A stretch of DNA of 12,091 nt from JAVVPL01 sp036655775 (GTDB lineage: Bacteria > Bacteroidota > Bacteroidia > Bacteroidales > P3): positions 1-12,091 of the forward strand of contig JAVVPL010000065.1 in assembly GCA_036655775.1 (NCBI GenBank). The letters run 5' to 3'. The translations under genes were made by a program, and so were the position numbers. The notes under the pieces are model-generated. The model was given only the letters and a program-made list of their open reading frames with translations, ran no database searches and was not told the DNA's origin. Below are positions 1 to 7,019 of this stretch, piece by piece. Position 1 is the stretch's first letter; each line of letters starts with the position of its first letter.

Positions 1-37
1 ACAGGATTCCCTTTTAATCGGGTGGAACCGTTTGAAT
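1..37 (-). promoter_or_regulatory. Cobalamin (B12) riboswitch, 5' part only, cut by window edge
   Basis: Read on the minus strand, these bases give GGTTCCACCC, then GATTAAAAGGGAATCCTGT running off the window. The A-rich stretch followed by GGGAA and a CCTG/CCGGTG-like arm is the conserved 5' segment of cobalamin riboswitches; the E. coli btuB leader has a similar TTAATAGGGAATCC segment. It starts about where transcription from the promoter at 42-72 should begin, as expected for an aptamer at the 5' end of a leader. The rest of the aptamer (including the B12 box) and the controlled gene lie outside the window. Typical targets in this phylum are TonB-dependent B12 uptake, cobalamin synthesis or B12-independent isozymes. 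Only about 37 nt are visible, so the call rests on one conserved block plus position. Confidence 0.7.
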
Positions 38-41
38 AAAG

Positions 42-72
42 CAAAGGTACGGATTTTTTTTTGAAAAACAAA
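42..72 (-). promoter_or_regulatory. Bacteroidota sigma-A promoter, leftward
   Basis: On the minus strand the -33 box TTTG (72-69) is followed by exactly 19 nt and then the -7 box TACCTTTG (49-42). This matches the Bacteroidota consensus TTTG-N19-TAnnTTTG at every defined position. Transcription should start around 34-38 and run left into the riboswitch-like leader and out of the window. Confidence 0.85.
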
Positions 73-411
73 TTTTGGAAACTTCTGCACATTTTGGAAA
101 AATTAGCAGCACGCATACTGGACTTAGAAAAAGAGATCACACTAAAAAAGCAGATTTTCCTTTTCCTCTTAGGCGTTTTTGTGACAAAAATTTGGATTCT
201 ATATCCAAAGACGACTACGTGAATTAAATAAAACAGCTTTGCTCACAGAATTGTTAATTTCTTATAATCAATTTCTTAAATCGTATACCGTAGTATTTAC
301 GTACTACGTTTTTTTGTTTTATGTAAATTTTAAGTAGCTATAAAGCTTGGGAAGCCAAAATTTTTGCAGATTTTTGTTTTATCAATTTACAAAAACTAAA
401 AACTGAAAATT
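73..411. other. Intergenic spacer with no gene seen
   Basis: This A/T-rich spacer lies between the leftward promoter and the gene starting at 412. On the plus strand, 73-288 contains no ATG, so no conventional small plus-strand gene is supported. The only clear structure is the hairpin at 289-315. I found no exact TAnnTTTG box for the downstream gene. The nearest match is AATTTTTG at 359-366, without a good -33 partner, so its promoter remains unassigned. The 39 bases before the start are A-rich (aaaaactaaaaactgaaaat), which is usual for translation starts in this phylum. Confidence 0.6.
289..316 (+). terminator. Hairpin plus T7 tract, terminator or leader structure
   Basis: A perfect 7-bp stem, CGTAGTA (289-295) with TACTACG (302-308), closes a 6-nt loop and is followed by seven T residues and a G. 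The shape is that of a rho-independent terminator on the plus strand. No plus-strand gene is visible upstream inside the window. It is therefore either a terminator for transcription not seen here or an attenuator-like element ahead of the gene at 412, if that transcript starts upstream of it. The stem is short with only moderate GC. Confidence 0.45.
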
Positions 412-3400
412 ATGCAAACACTAAAAACTTTTTTGTCAAGAATTTATGTATTCTTGCTTGTGATGTTGCTTCCACTTGCACTTCGTGCTCAACTCACGGT
501 GGAGGGTTGGCCACAAAAAGATCTCACAAAATCGAAAGTAGCGCAGGAACTCAACAAAATTGAAAAACAACAAATTGCAAATTTCCGCAATCCGAATGCC
601 ACAATCATTCCTTCGCAAGGTAGAAAATTAAAGGATTTTGCCCATAGAGATTTCAATAGCTCTACGCATTTTGTAGAAATGAAAAGTATGGCCGATCATC
701 CTATTTTGAGTAAAAAATACAAAGTTCCCAAAACTTCTTCCAATTTGGGAGTAGATACCTTAAAGGAATTCAATACACTTACAAATGCCACCTGGGGCAC
801 AGGCGTTGTGATAGATGAGGGCATTGCCCTAAATTTTACCCAAGACTTTACAATCTCCTTCCTTTATGGAATGCAAGCGTATTATAAAGCAACTACCATT
901 ACACTATTGGACGAAAATTTAGATTCTCTCAAAAGTTTTACGGTTTCTACGCCCGATAGCACGCAACAAATAGAAGTTATAGGAGCTTTCTCTAAAAAAT
1001 ATTTCAACAATGACGATAAAATTGAAATTATGATCAAGGTGCATGGCTTTGCTTCTGAATTTTGGGGTCAAGGACCTATTGGTTGTAGAGATACTATTGT
1101 GGTAGTGAATGAAGATGGGGAAATAATAAGAAAATATGGAGAAGCCGCAGGCGCCTCTATAGATCAATTTGGAAATACAAAACGTTTGTCGATTTTTAAG
1201 GTTTTTTACGATGGACTACAGGATAGTTTGCGCACGGATGTATATGATCCTAAAAAAGCAGATACCGAAACCCCTCTATTTATTTTTTCAAAATATAATG
1301 GCGTATTTAATTATAGCGGAGGTCCCGTTTTTGCGCCCCTAAATGTAGGAGGAAAAGATTATTTTATCAGTTCTTTTTATGAAAAATCGTTTGACTCCCT
1401 TGAAGATCCCGCCAATGCCATTGTAAGAAAAGACAATAAATTTGTGATTCAAATGTATGATGTGGTCAAGGGTGGACTTGCTAAAGAAATCAAATTACCC
1501 CTTATTGGTCAAGCCAATCATGAGTGGAGTATGTCCGATTTAAGTAGTTTTGAAGATATCATGTTTACAACTACGACCTTTAATACCGACAGCTTAATTG
1601 AAATTATTTATGGGATGTCTCGTTATTTTAATGATTGTGATTGCAATCGATCCGATCTGTATTTAGTAAATGAAAATGGAGAGATACTCCAAGAAATTAT
1701 TAAAAGAACAGGGGGAACTGTTAAACTTCAAAATATCCCTGGACAAACTGATGAATATGCCGTATTTATGGGTGGAGAAGGCTCCATTGAATCGATACAA
1801 ATGATGGAAATGCCTTCCATGAACTTAGGAACCAATTTTCCCGCTTCTTATGAAGGTGATTTTTTATCGCTAAGTTTTGAACGTATAGCCACCGCCAAAG
1901 GAAGTAGAGAATATGTGTTTGGCCTAGGAAATGGCGAAACTACAAACGGTACCGTATATGCAGGTATCGTATATTATGATATGCAAGGAAATAAAGTAAA
2001 ACATCATCGCATTGATGTGGGCCCTAAGGTAGCATTGGTAACGCCTATTATTGAAGCGAGTGTATTAAATCCGTATTTGATTAATTCGGATGATGCGCAT
2101 GAATATTTATTTTTTGTAAAAGAATATAATGATGCCGATAAAATTGTCAGTTATTTGGGCATTGCTTCTGAAAAAGGAAATATGCTTTACAAATGGTATA
2201 CAAATCCTAAATATGGCAGTTTTGCAGGCGCTGGCCTTCTTCGTAATAAAGCACAAAACAGACTTTCGTCTTTGTATGTCAACTTTATGAATGCCGAAAG
2301 TCCTAACTCCTATTCTGCGGTTGTATTTTATACATTGCCCCTTGCTACACTTCCTATGAACGGGCTAGGCACCGAAGCAAATCCTTTTGTGGTGACCAAT
2401 CCAGCGCAATTAGATAATGTCAGAAACAACGATACCGCTTACTATGTATTAGGTAATGATATTGAAATGGCAGGGTATACAGGCTATCAAAGCATGGGTT
2501 TTCTTCCCCTTTTTAATGAATTAAACAAAGGATTTAAAGGTGTTTTTGATGGGAAAGGCTATACTATTAAAAACCTAACAATGAATAATGAAGAATTATA
2601 TGTAGGCATATTTAGTTTAGCTACCGATAGTGCGGTGATCCGCAATTTAATTATAAAAAATACGCATTTTAATGCGCCTAAAGCCAACAGTATGGGCACA
2701 CTGATTGCAACAATACGCGGTGCAGTTTGTGTGGAAAACTGCCATATAGAAGGCAATCTCAACTATACAGGCAAAGGCAAAGTGGGAGGAATTGTATGCG
2801 ATGCTAGCAATGGCGCATGGATTCATCAATGTAGCTATACAGGAGACATTACAGCGCTCAATGCGAATGCTGCAGGAGGTATTCTCTCTAGTGGATTGAC
2901 AGGAACTAAAGTAGAGGCTTGTTTTAGCAAAGGCTCTATCATGGCAAAATCGCAAGCTGGGGGTATTATCGGATCCAATCGTTCGGGAATTGTCACAAAC
3001 TGTTATTCGGCTATGGATGTGACTGGAGGAGATGCAATGGGAGGCTTAATTGGGAGTAATTATGGAGGATGTTTAAAAAATTATGCCAGCGGCAAGGTGA
3101 GTTCTTTGCTCCAGTATTATAAATTTGCCAAAGAAGCAGGCGGATTGGCTGGCGAGGTAGCATTGGCAATGACCCCTGGACAAACTAAGTTTAATGTGGC
3201 TCTAAATCCAATGGTTACTTCCGAAATTACTTCAGCCCGCGTGGCCAATGGAGGTAAGGCAAACAATGATGGTATAAAACTTCTCGATTCTAATTATGCC
3301 TTATCTACTATGAAAATAGGACTTCCAGGACAAGAGGCCCTAGTGCCCGAAACAGACACCAACAACCACTTGGATGGCAACAATGGTAAGAGTAAAATCT

Positions 3401-4509
3401 TAGCTGAAATGGATCAAGTTTTTTATGAAAGTATCGGATGGAATTTTGGAAAGACCCTCAATGCACCTTGGAAAATGGTAGGTAATTATCCACATTTATG
3501 GTTTGAATTTTTGGTAAGAGGACTTGAACTTAGTGAGCAATCACTCACCCTCGACATCGCTGCAACTGCAAAATTAACAGCCACCGTACTCCCTAGTTCG
3601 GCTGAAAACAAAAACGTATTATGGGAAAGTTCCGATCCTAGTATTGTAAGCATAGACCAAGAAGGCAATCTCAAAGCTAAAAAAAGAGGCACTTCCATCA
3701 TTACCGCCACTACTGAAGAGGGCGACTTTGAACAAAAATGCGAAGTACGCGTGGTGCAAGCTATCACCTCTATTGTATTGGATAAACATGAACTTACGTT
3801 GAAAGATAAAGAAAGAGCCACTATCACCGCCACTATTTTACCCCAAGATGCCGATAACAAAATTCTAAAATGGATTTCAAACAATCCCGCAGTAGCCACT
3901 ATTTATGGAGGTATTGTTATTGGTGGGGAAGTTGGATTTGCCACTATTAGCGTGAGTACAGAGGATGGAAAAATTAAAGATAGTTGTATAGTGACTGTGG
4001 TGGTTCCTGTGGAAAAAATAATTTTAAATACCACTGAACTTACGTTGAAAGAAACTGAAACTGCTAAATTGACTGCCTCGGTTAGACCTAGTGGCGCTAC
4101 CAACAAAAAAGTAAGTTGGGAAAGTATCGACCCTAGCATTGCTATCGTTGATTCTAATGGCTTGGTAAGTGGCGTAAAAAAAGGAAATACTAAAGTGATT
4201 GTAAAAAGCAAAGAAACGCCTGCTATATCGGCGGTTTGTGAAGTAAGCGTACTTGCTAAATCGTCGATTTCGGCCGATGCAACTAACAATCCCCTTTCGG
4301 CCTATATTGCAGGGGGAACGCTCTACCTAAAGAGTAGTCTTGCGATTGAGCATATTCGCATTTGCGATGTATTGGGTCGGAGTCGGTTTGAAAAAACACA
4401 AACGGCAAATATGCTAGAAATTCCTATCGACCATCTATCAAAGGGAGTCTATGTAATAAAAACCACCTTCACCAATGGAAGTCGAACTAGTTTAAAAATA
4501 CAAAAATAA
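412..4509 (+). CDS. Large secreted T9SS cargo with GLUG repeats and three BIG2 domains
   Basis: The 1365-residue product begins with a Sec signal peptide (positive and hydrophobic residues 1-25, likely cleaved after ALRA before Gln27). Residues about 30-645 are beta-rich and I cannot assign them to a family; they contain a DCDCNRSD cysteine pair at 408-415. From about 650 a GLUG-type beta-helix begins (NGLGTEANPF, then YTIKNL), with repeats of the form GGI(V/I/L)...C at about 731-905. Three BIG2 (Ig-like group 2) domains follow at about 1035-1117, 1118-1198 and 1199-1282. Residues about 1290-1365 resemble a type A T9SS sorting domain (IRICDVLGR, LSKGVYVIKT, ending SLKIQK), but the usual PNP motif is replaced by NNPLSAY. 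The protein should cross the outer membrane and be surface-anchored or released. Its role is unknown; adhesion or polymer binding is inference from domain types. A strong terminator follows 7 nt after the stop. Confidence 0.9.
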   Translation: MQTLKTFLSRIYVFLLVMLLPLALRAQLTVEGWPQKDLTKSKVAQELNKIEKQQIANFRNPNATIIPSQGRKLKDFAHRDFNSSTHFVEMKSMADHPILSKKYKVPKTSSNLGVDTLKEFNTLTNATWGTGVVIDEGIALNFTQDFTISFLYGMQAYYKATTITLLDENLDSLKSFTVSTPDSTQQIEVIGAFSKKYFNNDDKIEIMIKVHGFASEFWGQGPIGCRDTIVVVNEDGEIIRKYGEAAGASIDQFGNTKRLSIFKVFYDGLQDSLRTDVYDPKKADTETPLFIFSKYNGVFNYSGGPVFAPLNVGGKDYFISSFYEKSFDSLEDPANAIVRKDNKFVIQMYDVVKGGLAKEIKLPLIGQANHEWSMSDLSSFEDIMFTTTTFNTDSLIEIIYGMSRYFNDCDCNRSDLYLVNENGEILQEIIKRTGGTVKLQNIPGQTDEYAVFMGGEGSIESIQMMEMPSMNLGTNFPASYEGDFLSLSFERIATAKGSREYVFGLGNGETTNGTVYAGIVYYDMQGNKVKHHRIDVGPKVALVTPIIEASVLNPYLINSDDAHEYLFFVKEYNDADKIVSYLGIASEKGNMLYKWYTNPKYGSFAGAGLLRNKAQNRLSSLYVNFMNAESPNSYSAVVFYTLPLATLPMNGLGTEANPFVVTNPAQLDNVRNNDTAYYVLGNDIEMAGYTGYQSMGFLPLFNELNKGFKGVFDGKGYTIKNLTMNNEELYVGIFSLATDSAVIRNLIIKNTHFNAPKANSMGTLIATIRGAVCVENCHIEGNLNYTGKGKVGGIVCDASNGAWIHQCSYTGDITALNANAAGGILSSGLTGTKVEACFSKGSIMAKSQAGGIIGSNRSGIVTNCYSAMDVTGGDAMGGLIGSNYGGCLKNYASGKVSSLLQYYKFAKEAGGLAGEVALAMTPGQTKFNVALNPMVTSEITSARVANGGKANNDGIKLLDSNYALSTMKIGLPGQEALVPETDTNNHLDGNNGKSKILAEMDQVFYESIGWNFGKTLNAPWKMVGNYPHLWFEFLVRGLELSEQSLTLDIAATAKLTATVLPSSAENKNVLWESSDPSIVSIDQEGNLKAKKRGTSIITATTEEGDFEQKCEVRVVQAITSIVLDKHELTLKDKERATITATILPQDADNKILKWISNNPAVATIYGGIVIGGEVGFATISVSTEDGKIKDSCIVTVVVPVEKIILNTTELTLKETETAKLTASVRPSGATNKKVSWESIDPSIAIVDSNGLVSGVKKGNTKVIVKSKETPAISAVCEVSVLAKSSISADATNNPLSAYIAGGTLYLKSSLAIEHIRICDVLGRSRFEKTQTANMLEIPIDHLSKGVYVIKTTFTNGSRTSLKIQK
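3789..4052 (+). repeat. Exact 18-bp direct repeat marking duplicated BIG2 modules
   Basis: The 18-mer TGAACTTACGTTGAAAGA occurs at 3789-3806 and again at 4035-4052. The period is 246 bp, or 82 codons, equal to one BIG2 domain. It encodes the strand carrying ELTLK in the second and third domains. Identity at the DNA level points to a fairly recent tandem duplication of the module or to recombination between copies. The first BIG2 copy (LSEQSLTLD) lacks the 18-mer. Confidence 0.8.
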
Positions 4510-4515
4510 TTTCAC

Positions 4516-4559
4516 AAAAAGAGTTCTACTAGGTAAAACCAGCCTGTAGAACTCTTTTT
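4516..4559 (+). terminator. Strong intrinsic terminator after the GLUG/BIG2 gene
   Basis: AAAAAGAGTTCTAC (4516-4529) is perfectly complementary to GTAGAACTCTTTTT (4546-4559). The stem can be extended by AGG with CCT after one bulged T (4530). It lies 7 nt after the stop codon of the upstream gene. The A-tract on the left and T-tract on the right mean it could work in both directions. Confidence 0.9.
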
Positions 4560-4574
4560 AAATAAAATAAAAAT

Positions 4575-4685
4575 ATGAATATGGACGATAAAAAAGTACA
4601 GAAACTTAGTATACTCTTAGTGGGTTTTTTAGCAATTGGAATTCTAGCAATTTTAGGAATTATTTTTAAACTATTAACTTTCTAA
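4575..4685 (+). CDS. Small single-helix membrane protein, 36 aa, hypothetical
   Basis: This ORF runs from ATG at 4575 to TAA at 4683-4685 and begins 15 nt after the upstream terminator hairpin. It reads MNMDDKKVQKLS, then a hydrophobic run of about 20 residues (13-31) with small residues at Gly17, Ala20, Gly22, Ala25 and Gly28, then KLLTF. The layout (charged soluble N-terminus, one helix with small residues on a regular spacing, very short tail) is typical of bacterial membrane micropeptides. A-rich sequence (aaataaaataaaaat) precedes the ATG, as for other genes here; the second ATG (Met3) could be the real start. I see no promoter directly upstream, so expression would need readthrough of the terminator or an unrecognised promoter. 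Its last codons overlap the region where the -33 element of the next promoter would lie. I do not recognise a family, and a chance ORF in A/T-rich DNA is the main alternative. Confidence 0.45.
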   Translation: MNMDDKKVQKLSILLVGFLAIGILAILGIIFKLLTF

Positions 4686-4699
4686 AACAAATTTATGCT

Positions 4700-4707
4700 T
4701 ACTTTTG
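4700..4707 (+). promoter_or_regulatory. -7 promoter box for the S8 protease gene
   Basis: TACTTTTG matches the Bacteroidota -7 consensus TAnnTTTG at every defined position, 49 nt before the start codon at 4757. The -33 element is poor: only TTTC at 4679-4682, with a 17-nt spacer. Transcription would start near 4712 and give a leader of about 45 nt. Confidence 0.6.
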
Positions 4708-4756
4708 CATTCTTTTGTGATTCATTATTTCAATTAAATTAATACGTACAATACAA

Positions 4757-6913
4757 ATGATAAAAAGAAAATTAATCTTTGCCATTTTATTTTGTTTTAT
4801 GGGCAACCTTCTCTTAGGACAGTTGAATACACAAACAAACTTGCCTAAGTATGCCGACAACCAATTGTATGTGAAGTATAAAAACACCTTACACACACAA
4901 ATAAAATCAGCCCCCAATCGAATGGTGGCCACAAGTCAACTTCCGCAAATGCAAAAAAAAATCAAATTGTTTGGGATTCATCCACAAGCTCTCTCTATGG
5001 CTTTGTTTAATGATGCGGATTTAAACACTACTCTTAAAATGGAATTTGATAGTGTTGCTAAAATGGAAACTTTAATACACGCATTGGAACAAGATCCCAA
5101 TGTGGAATATGTGGAAAAAATTCCCCTTTATCATCTTTTTTCTTTTACCAATGATCCTTACGCTACAAATTTGGGTGGACGTAATCTAAAATGGCATCTG
5201 GACGTAATCAATGCCTCGTCAGCGTGGGAGATCCAAAAAGGAAGTCCCAATATCAAAGTAGCTATTGTAGATGGCGCTGTATGGGGCGAACATGAAGATT
5301 TATTAATTGCTCCCGAAAATCAATACAATACATTTACTCGAAAAGTGGGCTATTCGGGCCCTCCCAAAGTTGAAATAATAGATCCCGATGAACTTTGTTC
5401 TAATATTAAAAATTGTCCTGTATTTAATTGGTCACATGGCACCCATTGCGCCGGGCTTGTAGGGGCTATCAACAACAATAAAACAGGCATTGCCTCTATT
5501 GGAAGTGGAGTGACTCTGATGGGGGTGTCGGGCGAGGATCTCTTGGGTTTTATGTTAAGCAATGTTTTTGATGGGGTGGTTTGGGCCGCAGAAAATGGAG
5601 CTAAGGTAATTTCTTGTTCGTGGGGAGGAGGAGCCTTGAGTCGCACACATAACAATATTTTGAAAACTTGCTACAACAAAGGAATTATTGTGGTATTTGC
5701 TAGTGGAAATTCGGCTTCCTCGGATCTTGGGTATCCTGCAGCTTCGCCTTATGTACTTAGTGTGGGTTCGGTCAATTCCGACAAAGGGCCCAGCTCTTTT
5801 AGTAATTATGGGTCTTGGGTAGATGTGGCCTCTCCTGGAGGTTACGAAGTGGATCCACAAGGAAAAGAAACTGAATCTTCAATTGTGAGTATCACTTATG
5901 GTAAAAGCCAAAATTATAGACTGGGCGGATATAGTGAACTCAACGATCTACGTTACGATGGCATGGCAGGCACCTCAATGGCCACCCCCTTGGTGGCAGG
6001 AGTATGTGGATTGATACTTTCCAAAGATTCTAATTTAAATATGTCGATGATGCGAGGCATACTTATGCAATCGGGACAAAGTCTAAATTATAGCCATAGC
6101 AGCAAAAATTTTAATACAGAATCGACGGTAGTGGATGCCAAAGCCGCACTTATGTATTTGAATTTACCTAAATGTTATCCTTCAAATGTTAGAGCTACCG
6201 TCAATAAAAAAGATGCCACTATTTTTTGGGCTGCCCCTACTCAAAGATCGGAAGCCCCTGTCCACTATAAATTATATAGAAATAGAGAACTTATAGATGG
6301 CTATTTGGTGGATACTGTTTTTGTTGATCCTCAACTGGAAGCGAATGACTATGTTTACGAAATACAAGCCGTTTATTCAGATGGCTCTCAATCGCTCAAA
6401 CAAGGTGTGGGCCTTAGTATTCTTGCTTTTTACTATAACGTAAAGGTGGAAGTTCAACCCGATGCCCAAGCAGGCATTATTGAACATACAGGCGATTTGC
6501 CTAGAAATGAAATGGTCGATATTATTGCCCATCCCAAACAAGGTTATCGTTTTGTGGCATGGAAAACTTTGGAGAATACGGAAATTTCTACCGAACCCAT
6601 ACTTTCTATACTTCTAAAGCAAGATACCAATTTGATAGCGGAATTTAAAAAAGAAGAGGTTTCTATTTCACCCATTGCCGATAAAACAGCTATGTATATC
6701 GTGCCTAATCCTGCCCTTGATCAAATTCAAATTTGTGCTTCAGAAAATACATTTGATCTAATTTCTATTTTGAATTTAATGGGTACAGAGGTTTTGAATT
6801 TACAAAAAGTAAATACGGATAAAATTGCTATTGATCACTTACCCAAAGGGCTTTATTTTGTAAAGGCAAACAAGGGTTCTAATCGATATGTTGCCAAATT
6901 TATTAAAAAATAA
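4757..6913 (+). CDS. Secreted subtilisin-like (S8) serine protease with T9SS tail
   Basis: The 718-residue precursor has a signal peptide (1-21, cleavage after LLLG before Gln22) and a propeptide-like region (about 25-135). The S8 catalytic domain follows. Visible catalytic residues are Asp172 (VAIVDGAVWG), His227 (SHGTHCAG), oxyanion Asn318 (FASGNSAS) and Ser407 (GMAGTSMATP), so the enzyme should be active. After the catalytic Asp the usual Thr/Ser-Gly is replaced by Gly-Ala. An FN3-like domain (about 475-555) and an InlB/bacterial-repeat-like domain (about 562-632, GYRFVAW) follow. The tail is a type A T9SS sorting domain (about 645-718: VPNPALDQ, LNLMGTEV, LPKGLYFVKA, ending KFIKK). It should be exported by Sec, then T9SS, and act at the cell surface or outside, degrading protein or processing other cargo; the substrate is unknown. 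It has its own promoter box upstream and a strong hairpin downstream, so it is probably monocistronic. Confidence 0.93.
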   Translation: MIKRKLIFAILFCFMGNLLLGQLNTQTNLPKYADNQLYVKYKNTLHTQIKSAPNRMVATSQLPQMQKKIKLFGIHPQALSMALFNDADLNTTLKMEFDSVAKMETLIHALEQDPNVEYVEKIPLYHLFSFTNDPYATNLGGRNLKWHLDVINASSAWEIQKGSPNIKVAIVDGAVWGEHEDLLIAPENQYNTFTRKVGYSGPPKVEIIDPDELCSNIKNCPVFNWSHGTHCAGLVGAINNNKTGIASIGSGVTLMGVSGEDLLGFMLSNVFDGVVWAAENGAKVISCSWGGGALSRTHNNILKTCYNKGIIVVFASGNSASSDLGYPAASPYVLSVGSVNSDKGPSSFSNYGSWVDVASPGGYEVDPQGKETESSIVSITYGKSQNYRLGGYSELNDLRYDGMAGTSMATPLVAGVCGLILSKDSNLNMSMMRGILMQSGQSLNYSHSSKNFNTESTVVDAKAALMYLNLPKCYPSNVRATVNKKDATIFWAAPTQRSEAPVHYKLYRNRELIDGYLVDTVFVDPQLEANDYVYEIQAVYSDGSQSLKQGVGLSILAFYYNVKVEVQPDAQAGIIEHTGDLPRNEMVDIIAHPKQGYRFVAWKTLENTEISTEPILSILLKQDTNLIAEFKKEEVSISPIADKTAMYIVPNPALDQIQICASENTFDLISILNLMGTEVLNLQKVNTDKIAIDHLPKGLYFVKANKGSNRYVAKFIKK

Positions 6914-6972
6914 AAAGCTTGAAAAAATTCATTTGAGGCAATCTTTTTTGGAAAAATCGGTGAATTAAAGGC

Positions 6973-7019
6973 AATAGCATAAAGGCAATGAAATTGGATT
7001 TCATTGCCTTTATGCTATT
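6973..7019 (+). terminator. Perfect 22-bp hairpin between convergent genes
   Basis: The arm 6973-6994 is exactly complementary to 6998-7019 with a 3-base TGG between, giving a 22-bp stem with no mismatch. On the plus strand it ends in ATTTTG, a modest U tract, and probably terminates the protease transcript 59 nt after its stop. The minus-strand gene runs into the same hairpin: its TAG stop (7017-7015) lies inside the stem. On that strand no good U tract follows. Confidence 0.8.

Noticed and set aside
1..116. Open minus-strand frame from ATG at 116 to the left edge
   Set aside because: It runs across the consensus promoter and riboswitch-like leader, has low-complexity lysine/phenylalanine content, and would need a promoter further right that I do not see.
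359..366. AATTTTTG as the promoter of the large T9SS gene
   Set aside because: It differs from TAnnTTTG at the first base and has no TTTG at the right spacing. In such A/T-rich DNA this match is expected by chance.
3486..4289. Two long antisense frames (137 and 128 codons) opposite the BIG2 region
   Set aside because: They are shadows of the plus-strand gene. The repeated BIG2 codons keep the opposite frame open, and neither has a leader, promoter or recognisable domain.
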